From Mycolicibacter senuensis (GTDB lineage Bacteria > Actinomycetota > Actinomycetes > Mycobacteriales > Mycobacteriaceae), in contig NZ_LQPS01000008.1 of the NCBI RefSeq assembly GCF_002101885.1, positions 1 to 64,000 of the forward strand: DNA of 64,000 nt, read 5' to 3'. This document shows, one piece after another, positions 40,541-50,601 of the stretch (the first letter of the stretch is position 1; every line of letters starts with the position of its first letter). A model generated the notes under the pieces. It saw only the letters and a program-made list of their open reading frames with translations, was not told the origin of the DNA and made no database searches. The position numbers and the translations under genes are program-made.

Positions 40541-43279
40541 GTGAGCTCAGCCAAGACCGCCCCGACCGACGCTGCGCAAGAAACCCAGACCAAATCGACG
40601 CTGTTGCTGCTGGACGGAAACTCGCTGGCCTACCGGGCCTTCTACGCCCTGCCCGCGGAGAACTTCAAGACCCGCAGCGGCCTGACCACCAACGCGGTCT
40701 ACGGATTCACCGCCATGCTGATCAACCTGCTGCGCGATGAGACGCCCACCCACGTCGCCGCGGCGTTCGACGTCTCCCGGCAGACGTTCCGCTCCGAGCG
40801 TTACCCGGAATACAAGGCCACCCGCTCGTCGACGCCCGACGAGTTCCGCGGCCAGATCGACATCACCAAGGAGGTGCTCAACGCGCTGGGGATCACCACC
40901 TTGTCCGAGCCCGGCTATGAGGCCGACGACCTGATCGCCACCCTGGCCACCCAGGCCGACGGCGAGGGCTACCGGGTGCTGGTGGTCACCGGCGACCGCG
41001 ACGCCCTGCAGCTGGTCAACGACAACGTGACCGTGCTGTACCCCCGCAAGGGGGTCAGCGAGCTGACCCGGTTCACCCCCGACGCCGTGGTGGAGAAGTA
41101 CGGCCTGACCCCGGCGCAGTACCCGGACTTCGCCGCGCTGCGCGGCGACCCCAGCGACAACCTGCCGGGTATCCCCGGTGTCGGGGAGAAGACCGCCACC
41201 AAATGGATCGTCGAGTACGGCTCCCTGGAGGGACTGGTCGACAAGGTCGACACCGTCAAGGGCAAGGTCGGAGATGCGTTGCGCGCCAACCTGTCCAGCG
41301 TGATCCTCAACCGGGAGCTCACCGACCTGGTGCGCAACGTGCCGCTGGCCCAGACGCCGGACACGTTGCGGCTGGTGCCGTGGAACCGCGAACAGATCCA
41401 CCAACTCTTCGACGACCTCGAGTTCCGGGTGCTGCGCGACCGGCTGTTCGAGACGCTCGCCACCGCCGAGCCGGAGGTGGACGAGGGCTTCGAGGTGCGC
41501 GGCGGCGCGCTGGAGCCCGGAACCGTCGCCGCCTGGCTGGCCGAACACGCCGCCGACGGCCGCCGTGCCGGGCTGGCCGTCATCGGCACCCACCGCAGCT
41601 ACGACAGCGACGCCACCGCCCTGGCGATCGCCGCCGCCGACGGCGAGGGCGGCTACATCGACACCGCTACGTGCACCGGCGCCGACGACGAGGCGTTGGC
41701 GGCCTGGCTGGCCGACGCGGCCAAACCCAAGGCGTTGCACGAGGCGAAGCTGGCCATGCACGATCTGGCCGGGCGCGGCTGGACGCTGGCCGGTGTCACC
41801 AGCGACACCGCGCTGGCCGCCTACCTGGTCCGGCCCGGCCAGCGCAGCTTCAGCCTCGACGACCTGTCGGTGCGTTACCTGCGCCGCGAGCTGCGCGCCG
41901 AATCCGATGAGCAGCAACAACTCTCGCTGCTCGACGACACCGACGGCGTCGACGACCAGGCGGTGCAGACCGCGATCCTGCGGGCCCGCGCGGTCACCGA
42001 TCTGGCCGACGCGCTGGACACCGAGCTGGCCCGCATCGACTCGGGCGCCCTGCTCGACGACATCGAGTTGCCGCTGCAGCGGGTACTGGCCGAGATGGAG
42101 TCCGTCGGGATCGCCGTCGACCTTGAGCACCTCGGGCAGTTGCAGAGCCGGTTCGGCGACCAGATCCGCGACGCCGCCGAAGCCGCCTACGCGGTGATCG
42201 GCAAGCAGATCAACCTCGGCTCGCCCAAACAGCTGCAGGTGGTGCTCTTCGACGAGCTGGGCATGCCCAAGACCAAGAAGACCAAGACCGGCTACACCAC
42301 CGACGCCGACGCGCTGCAGTCACTGTTCGACAAGACCGGCCACCCGTTTCTGGAGCACCTGTTGGCGCACCGCGACGTCACCCGGCTCAAGGTCACCGTC
42401 GACGGGCTGCTCAAGGCGGTGGCCTCCGACGGCCGGATTCACACCACGCTGAATCAGACCATCGCCGCCACCGGCCGGCTCTCCTCGACCGAACCCAATC
42501 TGCAGAACATTCCGATCCGCACCGAGGAAGGCCGACAGATCCGCGACGGGTTCGTCGTCGGCTCAAATGATGACGGGGCCTACACCGAGCTGATGACCGC
42601 GGACTACAGCCAGATCGAGATGCGGATCATGGCGCACCTGTCGGCGGATGAGGGCCTGATCGAGGCGTTCAACACCGGTGAGGACCTGCACTCGTTCGTC
42701 GGGTCGCGGGCGTTCGGCGTGCCGATCGACGAGGTGACCGCGGACATGCGGCGCCGGGTCAAGGCGATGTCCTACGGCCTGGCCTACGGCCTCAGCGCCT
42801 ACGGATTGTCGCAGCAGCTCAAGATCTCCACCGAAGAGGCCAAAGAGCAGATGGACGCCTACTTCGACCGGTTCGGCGGGGTGCGCGACTACCTGCATGA
42901 CGTCGTGGAGCAGGCCCGCAAGGACGGCTACACCTCGACGGTGCTGGGCCGGCGGCGTTACCTGCCGGAGCTGGACAGCAGCAACCGCCAGGTCCGCGAG
43001 TCCGCCGAGCGGGCCGCGCTCAACGCCCCGATCCAGGGCAGCGCGGCCGACATCATCAAGGTGGCGATGATCAACGTCGATCGGGCGTTGAAGGACTCCG
43101 GGCTGCGGTCGCGGATGCTGCTGCAGGTGCATGACGAGCTGTTGTTCGAGGTGGCCGAGGGTGAGCGCGGGGAGCTGGAGGCGCTGGTGCGCGCTCAAAT
43201 GGGCGGCGCCTACCAGCTGAGCGTCCCGCTGGAGGTCGCGGTCGGCTACGGGCGCAGCTGGGACGCCGCCGCGCACTAG
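40541..43279 (+). CDS. polA: DNA polymerase I
   Basis: PolA fills gaps and removes RNA primers and damaged strands. The 912-residue protein has an N-terminal 5' nuclease domain (LLLDGNSLAYRAFYALP, DDLIATLA, ALRGDPSDNLPGIPGVGEKT). The 3'-5' exonuclease-like middle appears degenerate, as in other mycobacteria. The polymerase C-terminus has motif A TADYSQIEMRIMAHLS, motif B RRRVKAMSYGLAYGLS and motif C LLQVHDELLFEV. GTG start at 40541, next to the predicted transcription start. It diverges from the DUF35-thiolase pair. Confidence 0.97.
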   Translation: MSSAKTAPTDAAQETQTKSTLLLLDGNSLAYRAFYALPAENFKTRSGLTTNAVYGFTAMLINLLRDETPTHVAAAFDVSRQTFRSERYPEYKATRSSTPDEFRGQIDITKEVLNALGITTLSEPGYEADDLIATLATQADGEGYRVLVVTGDRDALQLVNDNVTVLYPRKGVSELTRFTPDAVVEKYGLTPAQYPDFAALRGDPSDNLPGIPGVGEKTATKWIVEYGSLEGLVDKVDTVKGKVGDALRANLSSVILNRELTDLVRNVPLAQTPDTLRLVPWNREQIHQLFDDLEFRVLRDRLFETLATAEPEVDEGFEVRGGALEPGTVAAWLAEHAADGRRAGLAVIGTHRSYDSDATALAIAAADGEGGYIDTATCTGADDEALAAWLADAAKPKALHEAKLAMHDLAGRGWTLAGVTSDTALAAYLVRPGQRSFSLDDLSVRYLRRELRAESDEQQQLSLLDDTDGVDDQAVQTAILRARAVTDLADALDTELARIDSGALLDDIELPLQRVLAEMESVGIAVDLEHLGQLQSRFGDQIRDAAEAAYAVIGKQINLGSPKQLQVVLFDELGMPKTKKTKTGYTTDADALQSLFDKTGHPFLEHLLAHRDVTRLKVTVDGLLKAVASDGRIHTTLNQTIAATGRLSSTEPNLQNIPIRTEEGRQIRDGFVVGSNDDGAYTELMTADYSQIEMRIMAHLSADEGLIEAFNTGEDLHSFVGSRAFGVPIDEVTADMRRRVKAMSYGLAYGLSAYGLSQQLKISTEEAKEQMDAYFDRFGGVRDYLHDVVEQARKDGYTSTVLGRRRYLPELDSSNRQVRESAERAALNAPIQGSAADIIKVAMINVDRALKDSGLRSRMLLQVHDELLFEVAEGERGELEALVRAQMGGAYQLSVPLEVAVGYGRSWDAAAH

Positions 43280-43326
43280 CGGCTTGTCGCAACCGACGAC
43301 GGCCGAGGTAGTCGTCGAGTGTGCGG

Positions 43327-43360
43327 TTTGGCATGCAAATTCGGCCCAACGCGTGCCAAA
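43327..43360. terminator. 10-bp inverted repeat between convergent polA and PrsW-like genes
   Basis: TTTGGCATGC (43327-43336) pairs with GCGTGCCAAA (43351-43360) over ten positions with one G-U, around a 14-base loop. The arms end in A/T runs on both strands, so this is a plausible bidirectional terminator in the 108-bp convergent gap. Confidence 0.55.
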
Positions 43361-43387
43361 ACGCGCGCTCGGCAAGAAATCGCGGTC

Positions 43388-44524
43388 CTAACGCCGGACG
43401 AGCAGCGGCGAGCGGTAACCGGCCATCACCTGCAGCACCGGGGCCGCGGCCCGGGCCGCCGCCACGCCGTGGGCGTCCTCGTGCTGGAGGGCGAACACCT
43501 CGGGATCGCCGAAGCCGCGGTCGATGCGATCCCGCACGAACGCCAACTCCACGACCTGGGCGGCGAACTTCTTGACGCTGCGGGCCGCGGGCTTGCCGCC
43601 GATCCGCCGCGCTTCGCGGATCGCGTGCTTGCGCGCCCGGATGGAGCCCAGCCAGGTCTCCTCGTTCGGGCTGATCAGCCCACCCATCACCATGGCGGGC
43701 AGCTTGGTGGCGACCAGGTGTTGTTCGTGCCGGCGGCTCACCGCGCCCAGCACCACCAACAGCAGGAACACCGGCACCATCCAGAACAGGTAGGTGGTCA
43801 GGAAGTACCGGGCGTCGCCCATCGACAGCGACGCGTTCCACAGGGCGTGCATGCCGACCGCCCCCAGATAGCCGAGCAGGATCACGAAAGCCTTCGACCA
43901 GAACCCGCGGCGACGCAGCGCGAAGAACACCCCGATACCGGTCATCGTGGTGAACAGCGGGTGGGCGAACGGCCCGACGACCAGTCGCGCGATGGCCACC
44001 GCGGCCATCTTGGCCGGCGACTCGGCGGGCGCGATGTAGACGATGTCCTCCATCCAGGCGAACCCCACCGCGGCGACGCCCGCGTAGACCATGCAGTCGG
44101 TCAGCGAGTTGAGCTCATGGCGGCGGCGGCCGGTCAGCATGATCAGCAGGAACAGTCCCTTGGCGGCCTCCTCGATGAACGGCGCCTGGATCGCGGCCAT
44201 GTCGAAGCTCTTCGACACCAGCGGCCGCACGGTGGCCAACGAGGATCCGAACGTTTCCAGCCCCACCGCCAGCACCACGGCGACCGACGCGCCCCACAGA
44301 AACGCCAGCTGCAGCAACCGGCGTGGTTCGGGCTCCCACCGGTCCAGCCACCGGTAGCACAGCAGCACCACCAGCATTGACATGCTGGCCAGCACCAGCG
44401 CGGTGAGCGTGCCGCCCGGGTTGGCCGCGGTGAAGAACAGCAGCAGCAACGCGGTGAGGACGCTGAGCAGGACGATGACGTAGAGCGGCGCTCCGACCTT
44501 GCGGCGGTTCCGCATCTGGGGCAT
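43388..44524 (-). CDS. PrsW-family intramembrane metalloprotease-like protein
   Basis: The 378-residue protein has about eight hydrophobic segments. The conserved PrsW motifs are FIEEAAKGLFLL (about 117-128), FAWMEDIVYI and the His motifs PFAHPLFT and GMHALWN. PrsW in Bacillus cleaves an anti-sigma factor; the target here is unknown. A soluble basic C-terminal domain (about 270-378) follows. It lies between polA and rpsA, which I remember as adjacent in M. tuberculosis, so it may be an insertion relative to that genome. Confidence 0.85.
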   Translation of the reverse strand: MPQMRNRRKVGAPLYVIVLLSVLTALLLLFFTAANPGGTLTALVLASMSMLVVLLCYRWLDRWEPEPRRLLQLAFLWGASVAVVLAVGLETFGSSLATVRPLVSKSFDMAAIQAPFIEEAAKGLFLLIMLTGRRRHELNSLTDCMVYAGVAAVGFAWMEDIVYIAPAESPAKMAAVAIARLVVGPFAHPLFTTMTGIGVFFALRRRGFWSKAFVILLGYLGAVGMHALWNASLSMGDARYFLTTYLFWMVPVFLLLVVLGAVSRRHEQHLVATKLPAMVMGGLISPNEETWLGSIRARKHAIREARRIGGKPAARSVKKFAAQVVELAFVRDRIDRGFGDPEVFALQHEDAHGVAAARAAAPVLQVMAGYRSPLLVRR

Positions 44525-44695
44525 AGCGACGCAGCTTAGATGTTATGACCACCGGTTTGTCCAGCGTGCAAGGCGTCGAGTAGCCTCGACAGGTAGTCCT
44601 CGACCAGTTCTAGCAGGGTCGTGGCCCACCGCATGCCCCGCGTGCGTGATATCACCTGTCCCTACGACCACAACTTGTCCGGAGCAACCCAACAC

Positions 44696-46135
44696 ATGCC
44701 AAGTCCCACCGTCACCTCGCCGCAAGTAGCCGTCAACGACATCGGCTCGGCCGAGGATTTTCTCGCCGCCATCGACAAAACGATCAAGTACTTCAACGAT
44801 GGCGACATCGTGGAAGGGACGATCGTCAAGGTTGACCGGGACGAGGTCCTGCTCGACATCGGCTACAAGACCGAAGGCGTCATTCCCAGCCGCGAACTGT
44901 CCATCAAGCACGACGTCGACCCCCACGAGGTGGTGTCCGTCGGTGACGAGGTCGAGGCCCTGGTCCTGACCAAGGAGGACAAAGAGGGTCGGCTGATCCT
45001 GTCCAAGAAGCGCGCCCAGTACGAGCGCGCCTGGGGCACGATCGAAGAGCTCAAGGAGAAGGACGAGGCCGTCAAGGGCACCGTCATCGAGGTCGTCAAG
45101 GGCGGCCTGATCCTCGACATCGGGCTGCGCGGCTTCCTGCCCGCCTCGCTGGTGGAGATGCGCCGGGTCCGTGACCTGCAGCCCTACATCGGTCGCGAGA
45201 TCGAGGCCAAGATCATCGAGCTGGACAAGAACCGCAACAACGTGGTGCTGAGCCGCCGCGCCTGGCTGGAGCAGACCCAGTCCGAGGTGCGCAGCGAGTT
45301 CCTCAACCAGCTGCAGAAGGGCGCCGTCCGCAAGGGCGTGGTGTCCTCGATCGTCAACTTCGGCGCGTTCGTCGACCTGGGCGGGGTGGACGGCCTGGTG
45401 CACGTCTCCGAGCTGTCCTGGAAGCACATCGACCACCCGTCCGAGGTGGTTCAGGTGGGCGACGAGGTCACCGTCGAGGTGCTCGACGTCGACATGGACC
45501 GCGAGCGGGTTTCGTTGTCGCTCAAGGCCACCCAGGAAGACCCGTGGCGGCACTTCGCCCGCACCCACGCCATCGGCCAGATCGTGCCGGGCAAGGTCAC
45601 CAAGCTGGTGCCGTTCGGCGCGTTCGTCCGTGTCGAGGAGGGCATCGAGGGTCTGGTGCACATCTCCGAGCTGGCTGAGCAGCACGTCGAGGTGCCCGAC
45701 CAGGTGGTCGCGGTCGGCGACGACGCCATGGTCAAGGTCATCGACATCGATCTGGACCGCCGCCGGATCTCGCTGAGCCTCAAGCAGGCCAATGAGGACT
45801 ACACCGAGGAGTTCGACCCCTCGAAGTACGGCATGGCCGACAGCTACGACGAGCAGGGCAACTACATCTTCCCCGAGGGCTTCGACGCCGAGACCAACGA
45901 ATGGATCGAGGGTTTCGACAAGCAGCGCTCCGAGTGGGAGGCCCGCTACGCCGAGGCCGAGCGCCGGCACAAGATGCACACCGCGCAGATCGAGAAGTTC
46001 GCTGCCGCCGAGCACGCCGAGTCTCGTTCGGGTGCCAACGGGTCGCACCGCGACGAGGCGCCTGCCGGCGGTTCGCTGGCCAGCGACGAGCAGCTCGCCG
46101 CGCTGCGGGAGAAGCTCGCCGGTAACAGCGCCTAG
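44696..46135 (+). CDS. rpsA: 30S ribosomal protein S1
   Basis: RpsA helps load mRNA on the 30S subunit and is implicated in trans-translation. The 479-residue protein starts MPSPTVTSPQVAVNDIGSAE and contains four S1 RNA-binding repeats, recognisable by IVEGTIVKVDRDEVLLDIGY, AVKGTVIEVVKGGLILDIG, VRKGVVSSIVNFGAFVDLGG and IVPGKVTKLVPFGAFVRVEE. A long C-terminal tail (from about 370) ends LAALREKLAGNSA. The last two repeats are nearly identical to the M. tuberculosis protein. The ATG at 44696 matches its start; GGAG lies eleven bases upstream. Confidence 0.97.
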   Translation: MPSPTVTSPQVAVNDIGSAEDFLAAIDKTIKYFNDGDIVEGTIVKVDRDEVLLDIGYKTEGVIPSRELSIKHDVDPHEVVSVGDEVEALVLTKEDKEGRLILSKKRAQYERAWGTIEELKEKDEAVKGTVIEVVKGGLILDIGLRGFLPASLVEMRRVRDLQPYIGREIEAKIIELDKNRNNVVLSRRAWLEQTQSEVRSEFLNQLQKGAVRKGVVSSIVNFGAFVDLGGVDGLVHVSELSWKHIDHPSEVVQVGDEVTVEVLDVDMDRERVSLSLKATQEDPWRHFARTHAIGQIVPGKVTKLVPFGAFVRVEEGIEGLVHISELAEQHVEVPDQVVAVGDDAMVKVIDIDLDRRRISLSLKQANEDYTEEFDPSKYGMADSYDEQGNYIFPEGFDAETNEWIEGFDKQRSEWEARYAEAERRHKMHTAQIEKFAAAEHAESRSGANGSHRDEAPAGGSLASDEQLAALREKLAGNSA

Positions 46136-46150
46136 TCACGCGCAACGCAG

Positions 46151-47269
46151 ATGCTGCGCATCGGGCTGACCGGCGGTATCGGCGCCGGGAAGTCGACGGT
46201 GTCGGCGACCTTCAGCCGCTTCGGCGCCGTCGTCGTCGACGGCGACGTCATCGCCCGTGAAGTGGTCGAACCCGGCACCGAAGGCCTGGCCGCACTGGTC
46301 GAGGCCTTCGGGCCGGGGATTCTGCTGCCCGACGGGGCGCTGGACCGTCCGGCGCTGGCCGCGATCGCCTTCAGCGACGACGACAAGCGGGCGACCCTCA
46401 ACGGCATCGTGCACCCGCTGGTGGCGCGGCGCCGCAGTGAGTTGATCGCGGCGGCCGGTGCTGACGCGATCATCGTCGAGGACATCCCGCTGCTGGTCGA
46501 ATCGCAGATGGCGCCGATGTTCCCGCTGGTGATCGTGGTGCACGCGGACGTCGAGACCCGAGTAACCCGACTCCGCACCCACCGCGGCATGCCCGAAGAA
46601 GACGCGCGCGCCCGCATCGCCGCCCAGGCCACCGAACCGCAGCGCCGCGCGGTCGCCGACGTCTGGCTGGACAACTCCGGGGACCCCGACGAGCTGGCGG
46701 CACAGGCGCTGCAGTTGTGGCAGCAGCGTATCGAGCCGTTCGCCCACAACCTGGCCGCCCGCCGCACCGTGCCGTCGCCGACGCAGCCGGTGCCGGCCGA
46801 CCCGACCTGGCCGGATCAGGCGCAGCGCGTTCTGGCCCGGCTGCAGACCAGCTGCGGGCACCGGGCACTGCGCATCGATCACGTCGGCGATACCGCGGTG
46901 GCCGGGCGCGACGCCCGAGACGTCATCGAGGTGCAGGTGACGGTGGAATCCCTGGCGGTGGCCGACGAGCTCGCCGAGCCGCTGCTGGCGGCCGGCTATC
47001 CCCGGGTCGAGGGGGTCACCGCCGACACCGCGCCCACCGGCGATGATCCGGCGTTGTGGGAGAAGCGGTTTCACGCGTCGGCTGACCCGGGACGGCCCAC
47101 CCACATTCAGTTGCGCGTCGAGGGCCGGCCCAATCAGCGGTTCGCCCTGCTGGTCCCGGCTTGGCTGGCGGCCAACCCGGGCGAGCGCCTCGCCGCCTCC
47201 GACGAACTCGACGAAGACGCCTACCGGCGGGCGCTGGCGTGGGCCGACGACACCGGCTGGGGTCCTTAA
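46151..47269 (+). CDS. coaE: dephospho-CoA kinase with C-terminal GrpB/UPF0157 domain
   Basis: CoaE phosphorylates dephospho-CoA, the last step of CoA synthesis. The 372-residue protein has the P-loop GLTGGIGAGKST (about 5-16), DGDVIAREVVEPG and the lid region RHRGMPEEDARARI-type sequence in the first 200 residues. The remainder, from about 215, is a UPF0157/GrpB nucleotidyltransferase-like domain, the standard mycobacterial two-domain form. It follows rpsA by 15 bp, so it is likely co-transcribed. Confidence 0.95.
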   Translation: MLRIGLTGGIGAGKSTVSATFSRFGAVVVDGDVIAREVVEPGTEGLAALVEAFGPGILLPDGALDRPALAAIAFSDDDKRATLNGIVHPLVARRRSELIAAAGADAIIVEDIPLLVESQMAPMFPLVIVVHADVETRVTRLRTHRGMPEEDARARIAAQATEPQRRAVADVWLDNSGDPDELAAQALQLWQQRIEPFAHNLAARRTVPSPTQPVPADPTWPDQAQRVLARLQTSCGHRALRIDHVGDTAVAGRDARDVIEVQVTVESLAVADELAEPLLAAGYPRVEGVTADTAPTGDDPALWEKRFHASADPGRPTHIQLRVEGRPNQRFALLVPAWLAANPGERLAASDELDEDAYRRALAWADDTGWGP

Positions 47270-47275
47270 GGCCGG

Positions 47276-47698
47276 TCAGGCCATGCTGCTGATCAGCGCG
47301 CCGCACAGCATCGCGCCGTTGCGCGGGTCGCTGCTGTCTTTCCAGGTGGTGACGAAGCGGTCGCTCTTCACCGCAACGAGGTCATCCACGTGGATCTCGC
47401 AGTGCACGTTCGCCGACGACGGCCAGCGCAGCCGGATGACCATGCCCGCCTTGCTCGGGTCGGAGAGCACCGCGTTGGCCTCGAACGGCGCCCCGAAGCC
47501 GTCGATGTCGCCGCTGGCGGTCTGGGTGTCGTTGAGCATGAAGGTGACCACGCTGCCGGTGGTCCATGCGTCGACCCGCGCGATATAGGTGACGTTGTGC
47601 AGCTCGTCGGCTGCGGCCGTCGCCGGGATCAGCTGACCGCACCCGAGCAGGGCCGCGGTCGTCGCGGTGGCGACACCGATTCGCAGGTTGGCGTTCAT
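47276..47698 (-). CDS. exported hypothetical protein, 140 residues
   Basis: The product has an N-terminal signal MNANLRIGVATATTAALLGC followed by GQLIPATAAAD. It could be cleaved by signal peptidase I after ATAAA or, less surely, lipidated at Cys20 (LLGC). The mature part is about 110 residues, contains two Cys (VHCEIHVDD and AMLCGAL) that could form a disulfide, and has a beta-rich look. I do not recognise the family. It is the downstream partner of the DUF402 gene (40-bp gap). Confidence 0.62.
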   Translation of the reverse strand: MNANLRIGVATATTAALLGCGQLIPATAAADELHNVTYIARVDAWTTGSVVTFMLNDTQTASGDIDGFGAPFEANAVLSDPSKAGMVIRLRWPSSANVHCEIHVDDLVAVKSDRFVTTWKDSSDPRNGAMLCGALISSMA

Positions 47699-47738
47699 CT
47701 TTTCGAGATTACCTAAACAACGGCCGGCGCTGCGGTGG

Positions 47739-48281
47739 TTACCGGTGCGTCCCCGCCGGCGGCCCGGCCAGGCCGTCGTTGACCGGCCAGGACACCGGCA
47801 TGCCCAGGCCGGTCAGCCAGCGCTGCAGGTCGTAGCCGTTGCCGGCCAGGCCGTCGACGGCGGCGACCGCGCGCATCACCGCCCGCTCGGCGTCGTCCTG
47901 GGTGAGCAGACCCTCCCGCACGGCGACCATCAACTCGTCGACGTCGGTGAGTTCGACGTCGCGGCCGGTGCGCAGCACCAGGTCCAGGTAGTGGTCCCGG
48001 GAGCGCCACTGCGCAGGTCCCCGGGTGTAGTCGCCGACGTCGAGGTAGAAGTCCTGGTCGCGTTCGTGGCCCGGGTTGAAGTGGAAGATGGTCGCACGCA
48101 GCCCCAGCTCGGGCAGCAGCCATGACTCCAGGTAGCGGAACTGGGCGCGTCCCGGGGTGGGCCGGGCCAGATAGAGACCCCACGGTTGCACGGTGTAGAC
48201 GTCGACGGCGCGCACCACCCCTTTCGGGTCGGTGTTGGTCTTCGCGACCAGGTCAAAGGTCTCGTGCTTGGGCGGATGCAC
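47739..48281 (-). CDS. DUF402 protein (Rv1632c-like)
   Basis: The 180-residue protein ([21 protein letters not shown]...) has the DUF402/FomD-like barrel with [37 protein letters not shown] and [21 protein letters not shown]. The Asp/Glu-rich signature fits this family of metal-dependent nucleoside-diphosphate hydrolases. GTG at 48281 is chosen because GGGAGAGG lies eight bases upstream. It diverges from uvrB. A much longer open frame on this strand continues under uvrB but is not coding. Confidence 0.8.
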   Translation of the reverse strand: MHPPKHETFDLVAKTNTDPKGVVRAVDVYTVQPWGLYLARPTPGRAQFRYLESWLLPELGLRATIFHFNPGHERDQDFYLDVGDYTRGPAQWRSRDHYLDLVLRTGRDVELTDVDELMVAVREGLLTQDDAERAVMRAVAAVDGLAGNGYDLQRWLTGLGMPVSWPVNDGLAGPPAGTHR

Positions 48282-48333
48282 CGTGTTGGCCTCTCCCGGG
48301 CCGCCACTGGGCGGCCGCGTCGTCGACGGACGT

Positions 48334-48356
48334 CTGTCAGACACCCGGCCTACTCT
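48334..48356 (+). promoter_or_regulatory. candidate DNA-damage (RecA-NDp/PafBC-type) promoter of uvrB, leaderless
   Basis: CTGTCAGAC (48334-48342), eight bases, then TACTCT (48351-48356). Six of nine positions fit TTGTCRGTG, including the core TGTCRG. The predicted start is 48363, the first base of the uvrB GTG, so the message should be leaderless. Confidence 0.65.
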
Positions 48357-48362
48357 GGGTTC

Positions 48363-50543
48363 GTGGCTTTCGCAACCGAACACCCCGTCGTCGCGCATTC
48401 GGAGTACCGGCCTGCCGCGGACGCCGTCGAAGGCATCGTGCGGGCCGGCGGCCGTTTCGAAGTGGTCAGCGACTACCAGCCCGCCGGCGACCAACCTACC
48501 GCCATCGCCGAGCTGGACCGGCGCATCAACGCGGGGGAGAAGGACGTGGTGCTGCTCGGCGCCACCGGCACTGGCAAGTCGGCGACCGCGGCCTGGCTGA
48601 TCGAACGGTTGCAGCGGCCCACCCTGGTGATGGCGCCGAACAAGACGCTGGCCGCGCAGCTCGCCAATGAGCTCCGAGAGATGTTGCCGCACAACGCCGT
48701 CGAGTACTTCGTCTCCTACTACGACTACTACCAGCCCGAGGCTTACATCGCCCAGACCGACACCTACATCGAGAAGGACAGCTCCATCAACGACGACGTG
48801 GAGCGGCTGCGCCATTCGGCGACCTCGAGCCTGCTGTCCCGGCGCGACGTGGTGGTGGTGGCGTCGGTGTCCTGCATCTACGGCCTGGGCACCCCGCAGT
48901 CCTACCTGGACCGCTCCGTCGAGCTGCAGGTCGGCTCCGAGGTGCCGCGGGATGGACTGCTGAGGTTGTTGGTTGATGTCCAGTACACCCGCAACGACAT
49001 GGCGTTCACCCGCGGCTCGTTCCGGGTGCGCGGCGACACCGTCGAGATCATCCCCTCCTATGAGGAGCTGGCTGTCCGCATCGAGTACTTCGGCGACGAG
49101 ATCGAGGCACTGTATTACCTGCATCCGCTCACCGGGGACGTGGTCCGCAAGGTCGACTCGCTGCGGATCTTTCCGGCCACCCACTATGTGGCCGGCCCGG
49201 AGCGGATGACCCAGGCGATCTCCACCATCGAGGAGGAACTGGCCGTCCGGCTCGACGAGCTGGAGCGCCACGGCAAGCTGCTGGAGGCCCAGCGGCTGCG
49301 GATGCGCACCAACTACGACATCGAGATGATGCGCCAGGTCGGGTTCTGCTCGGGCATCGAGAACTATTCCCGGCACATCGACGGTCGCGGCGCCGGCTCC
49401 CCGCCGGCCACCCTGCTGGATTACTTCCCGGAGGACTTCCTGCTGATCATCGACGAGTCGCACGTCACCGTGCCGCAGATCGGCGGCATGTACGAGGGGG
49501 ACATGTCGCGGAAGCGAAACTTGGTGGAGTTCGGGTTCCGGCTGCCGTCGGCCTGCGACAACCGGCCGCTGACCTGGGAGGAGTTCGCCGACCGGATCGG
49601 GCAGACGGTCTACATGTCGGCCACCCCGGGCCCTTATGAGCTCAGCCAGGCCGCCGGCGAGTTCGTCGAGCAGGTGATCCGCCCGACCGGCCTGGTCGAC
49701 CCGAAGGTGGTGGTGAAGCCGACCAAGGGCCAGATCGACGACCTGATCGGCGAGATCCGGCAGCGCGCCGAGGCCGACGAGCGGGTGCTGGTGACCACGC
49801 TGACCAAGAAGATGGCCGAAGACCTCACCGACTACCTGCTGGAGATGGGGATCCGGGTGCGCTACCTGCACTCCGAGGTCGACACGCTGCGGCGGGTGGA
49901 GCTGCTGCGACAGTTGCGGCTCGGCGACTACGACGTCCTGATCGGGATCAACCTGCTGCGGGAGGGCCTGGACCTGCCGGAGGTGTCGCTGGTGTCGATC
50001 CTCGACGCCGACAAGGAAGGCTTCCTGCGTTCCACCCGCAGCCTGATCCAGACCATCGGCCGCGCAGCCCGCAACGTCTCCGGCGAAGTGCACATGTACG
50101 CCGACAAGATCACCGACTCGATGCGCGAGGCCATCGACGAGACCGAACGGCGCCGCGCCAAGCAGGTCGCCTACAACGAGGCGAACGGTATCGACCCGCA
50201 ACCGCTGCGCAAGAAGATCGCCGACATTCTCGATCAGGTGTACCGGGAAGCGGAAGACACCGAGGCCAGAAAGGACATCGCGGTCGCCGGGTCGGGCCGT
50301 AACGCCTCGCGGGGCCGGCGGGCACAGGGAGAACCGGGCCGCGCGGTGAGTGCCGGGGTGTTCGAGGGCCGCGATACGGCGAGCATGCCGCGCGCCGAAC
50401 TGGCCGACCTGATCAAGGACCTCACCGATCAGATGATGAACGCCGCCCGTGACCTGCAATTCGAGCTGGCCGCGCGGATCCGCGACGAGATCGCCGACCT
50501 CAAGAAGGAATTGCGGGGGATGGACGCGGCCGGGATCAAGTGA
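48363..50543 (+). CDS. uvrB: UvrABC excinuclease subunit B
   Basis: UvrB verifies damage delivered by UvrA and recruits UvrC in nucleotide excision repair. The 726-residue protein starts [15 protein letters not shown], has the helicase P-loop [12 protein letters not shown], the beta-hairpin [16 protein letters not shown]-like [10 protein letters not shown], motif [11 protein letters not shown] and the C-terminal UvrC-binding UVR domain ([20 protein letters not shown]). It is very close to M. tuberculosis UvrB. No ribosome site precedes the GTG, consistent with the leaderless promoter. Confidence 0.98.
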   Translation: MAFATEHPVVAHSEYRPAADAVEGIVRAGGRFEVVSDYQPAGDQPTAIAELDRRINAGEKDVVLLGATGTGKSATAAWLIERLQRPTLVMAPNKTLAAQLANELREMLPHNAVEYFVSYYDYYQPEAYIAQTDTYIEKDSSINDDVERLRHSATSSLLSRRDVVVVASVSCIYGLGTPQSYLDRSVELQVGSEVPRDGLLRLLVDVQYTRNDMAFTRGSFRVRGDTVEIIPSYEELAVRIEYFGDEIEALYYLHPLTGDVVRKVDSLRIFPATHYVAGPERMTQAISTIEEELAVRLDELERHGKLLEAQRLRMRTNYDIEMMRQVGFCSGIENYSRHIDGRGAGSPPATLLDYFPEDFLLIIDESHVTVPQIGGMYEGDMSRKRNLVEFGFRLPSACDNRPLTWEEFADRIGQTVYMSATPGPYELSQAAGEFVEQVIRPTGLVDPKVVVKPTKGQIDDLIGEIRQRAEADERVLVTTLTKKMAEDLTDYLLEMGIRVRYLHSEVDTLRRVELLRQLRLGDYDVLIGINLLREGLDLPEVSLVSILDADKEGFLRSTRSLIQTIGRAARNVSGEVHMYADKITDSMREAIDETERRRAKQVAYNEANGIDPQPLRKKIADILDQVYREAEDTEARKDIAVAGSGRNASRGRRAQGEPGRAVSAGVFEGRDTASMPRAELADLIKDLTDQMMNAARDLQFELAARIRDEIADLKKELRGMDAAGIK

Positions 50544-50601
50544 CGCGCCAGCTTGGGGACCGTTTTCGCGTGTCACGGGGATCCGTGATTGACTGCAAGC
50601 G

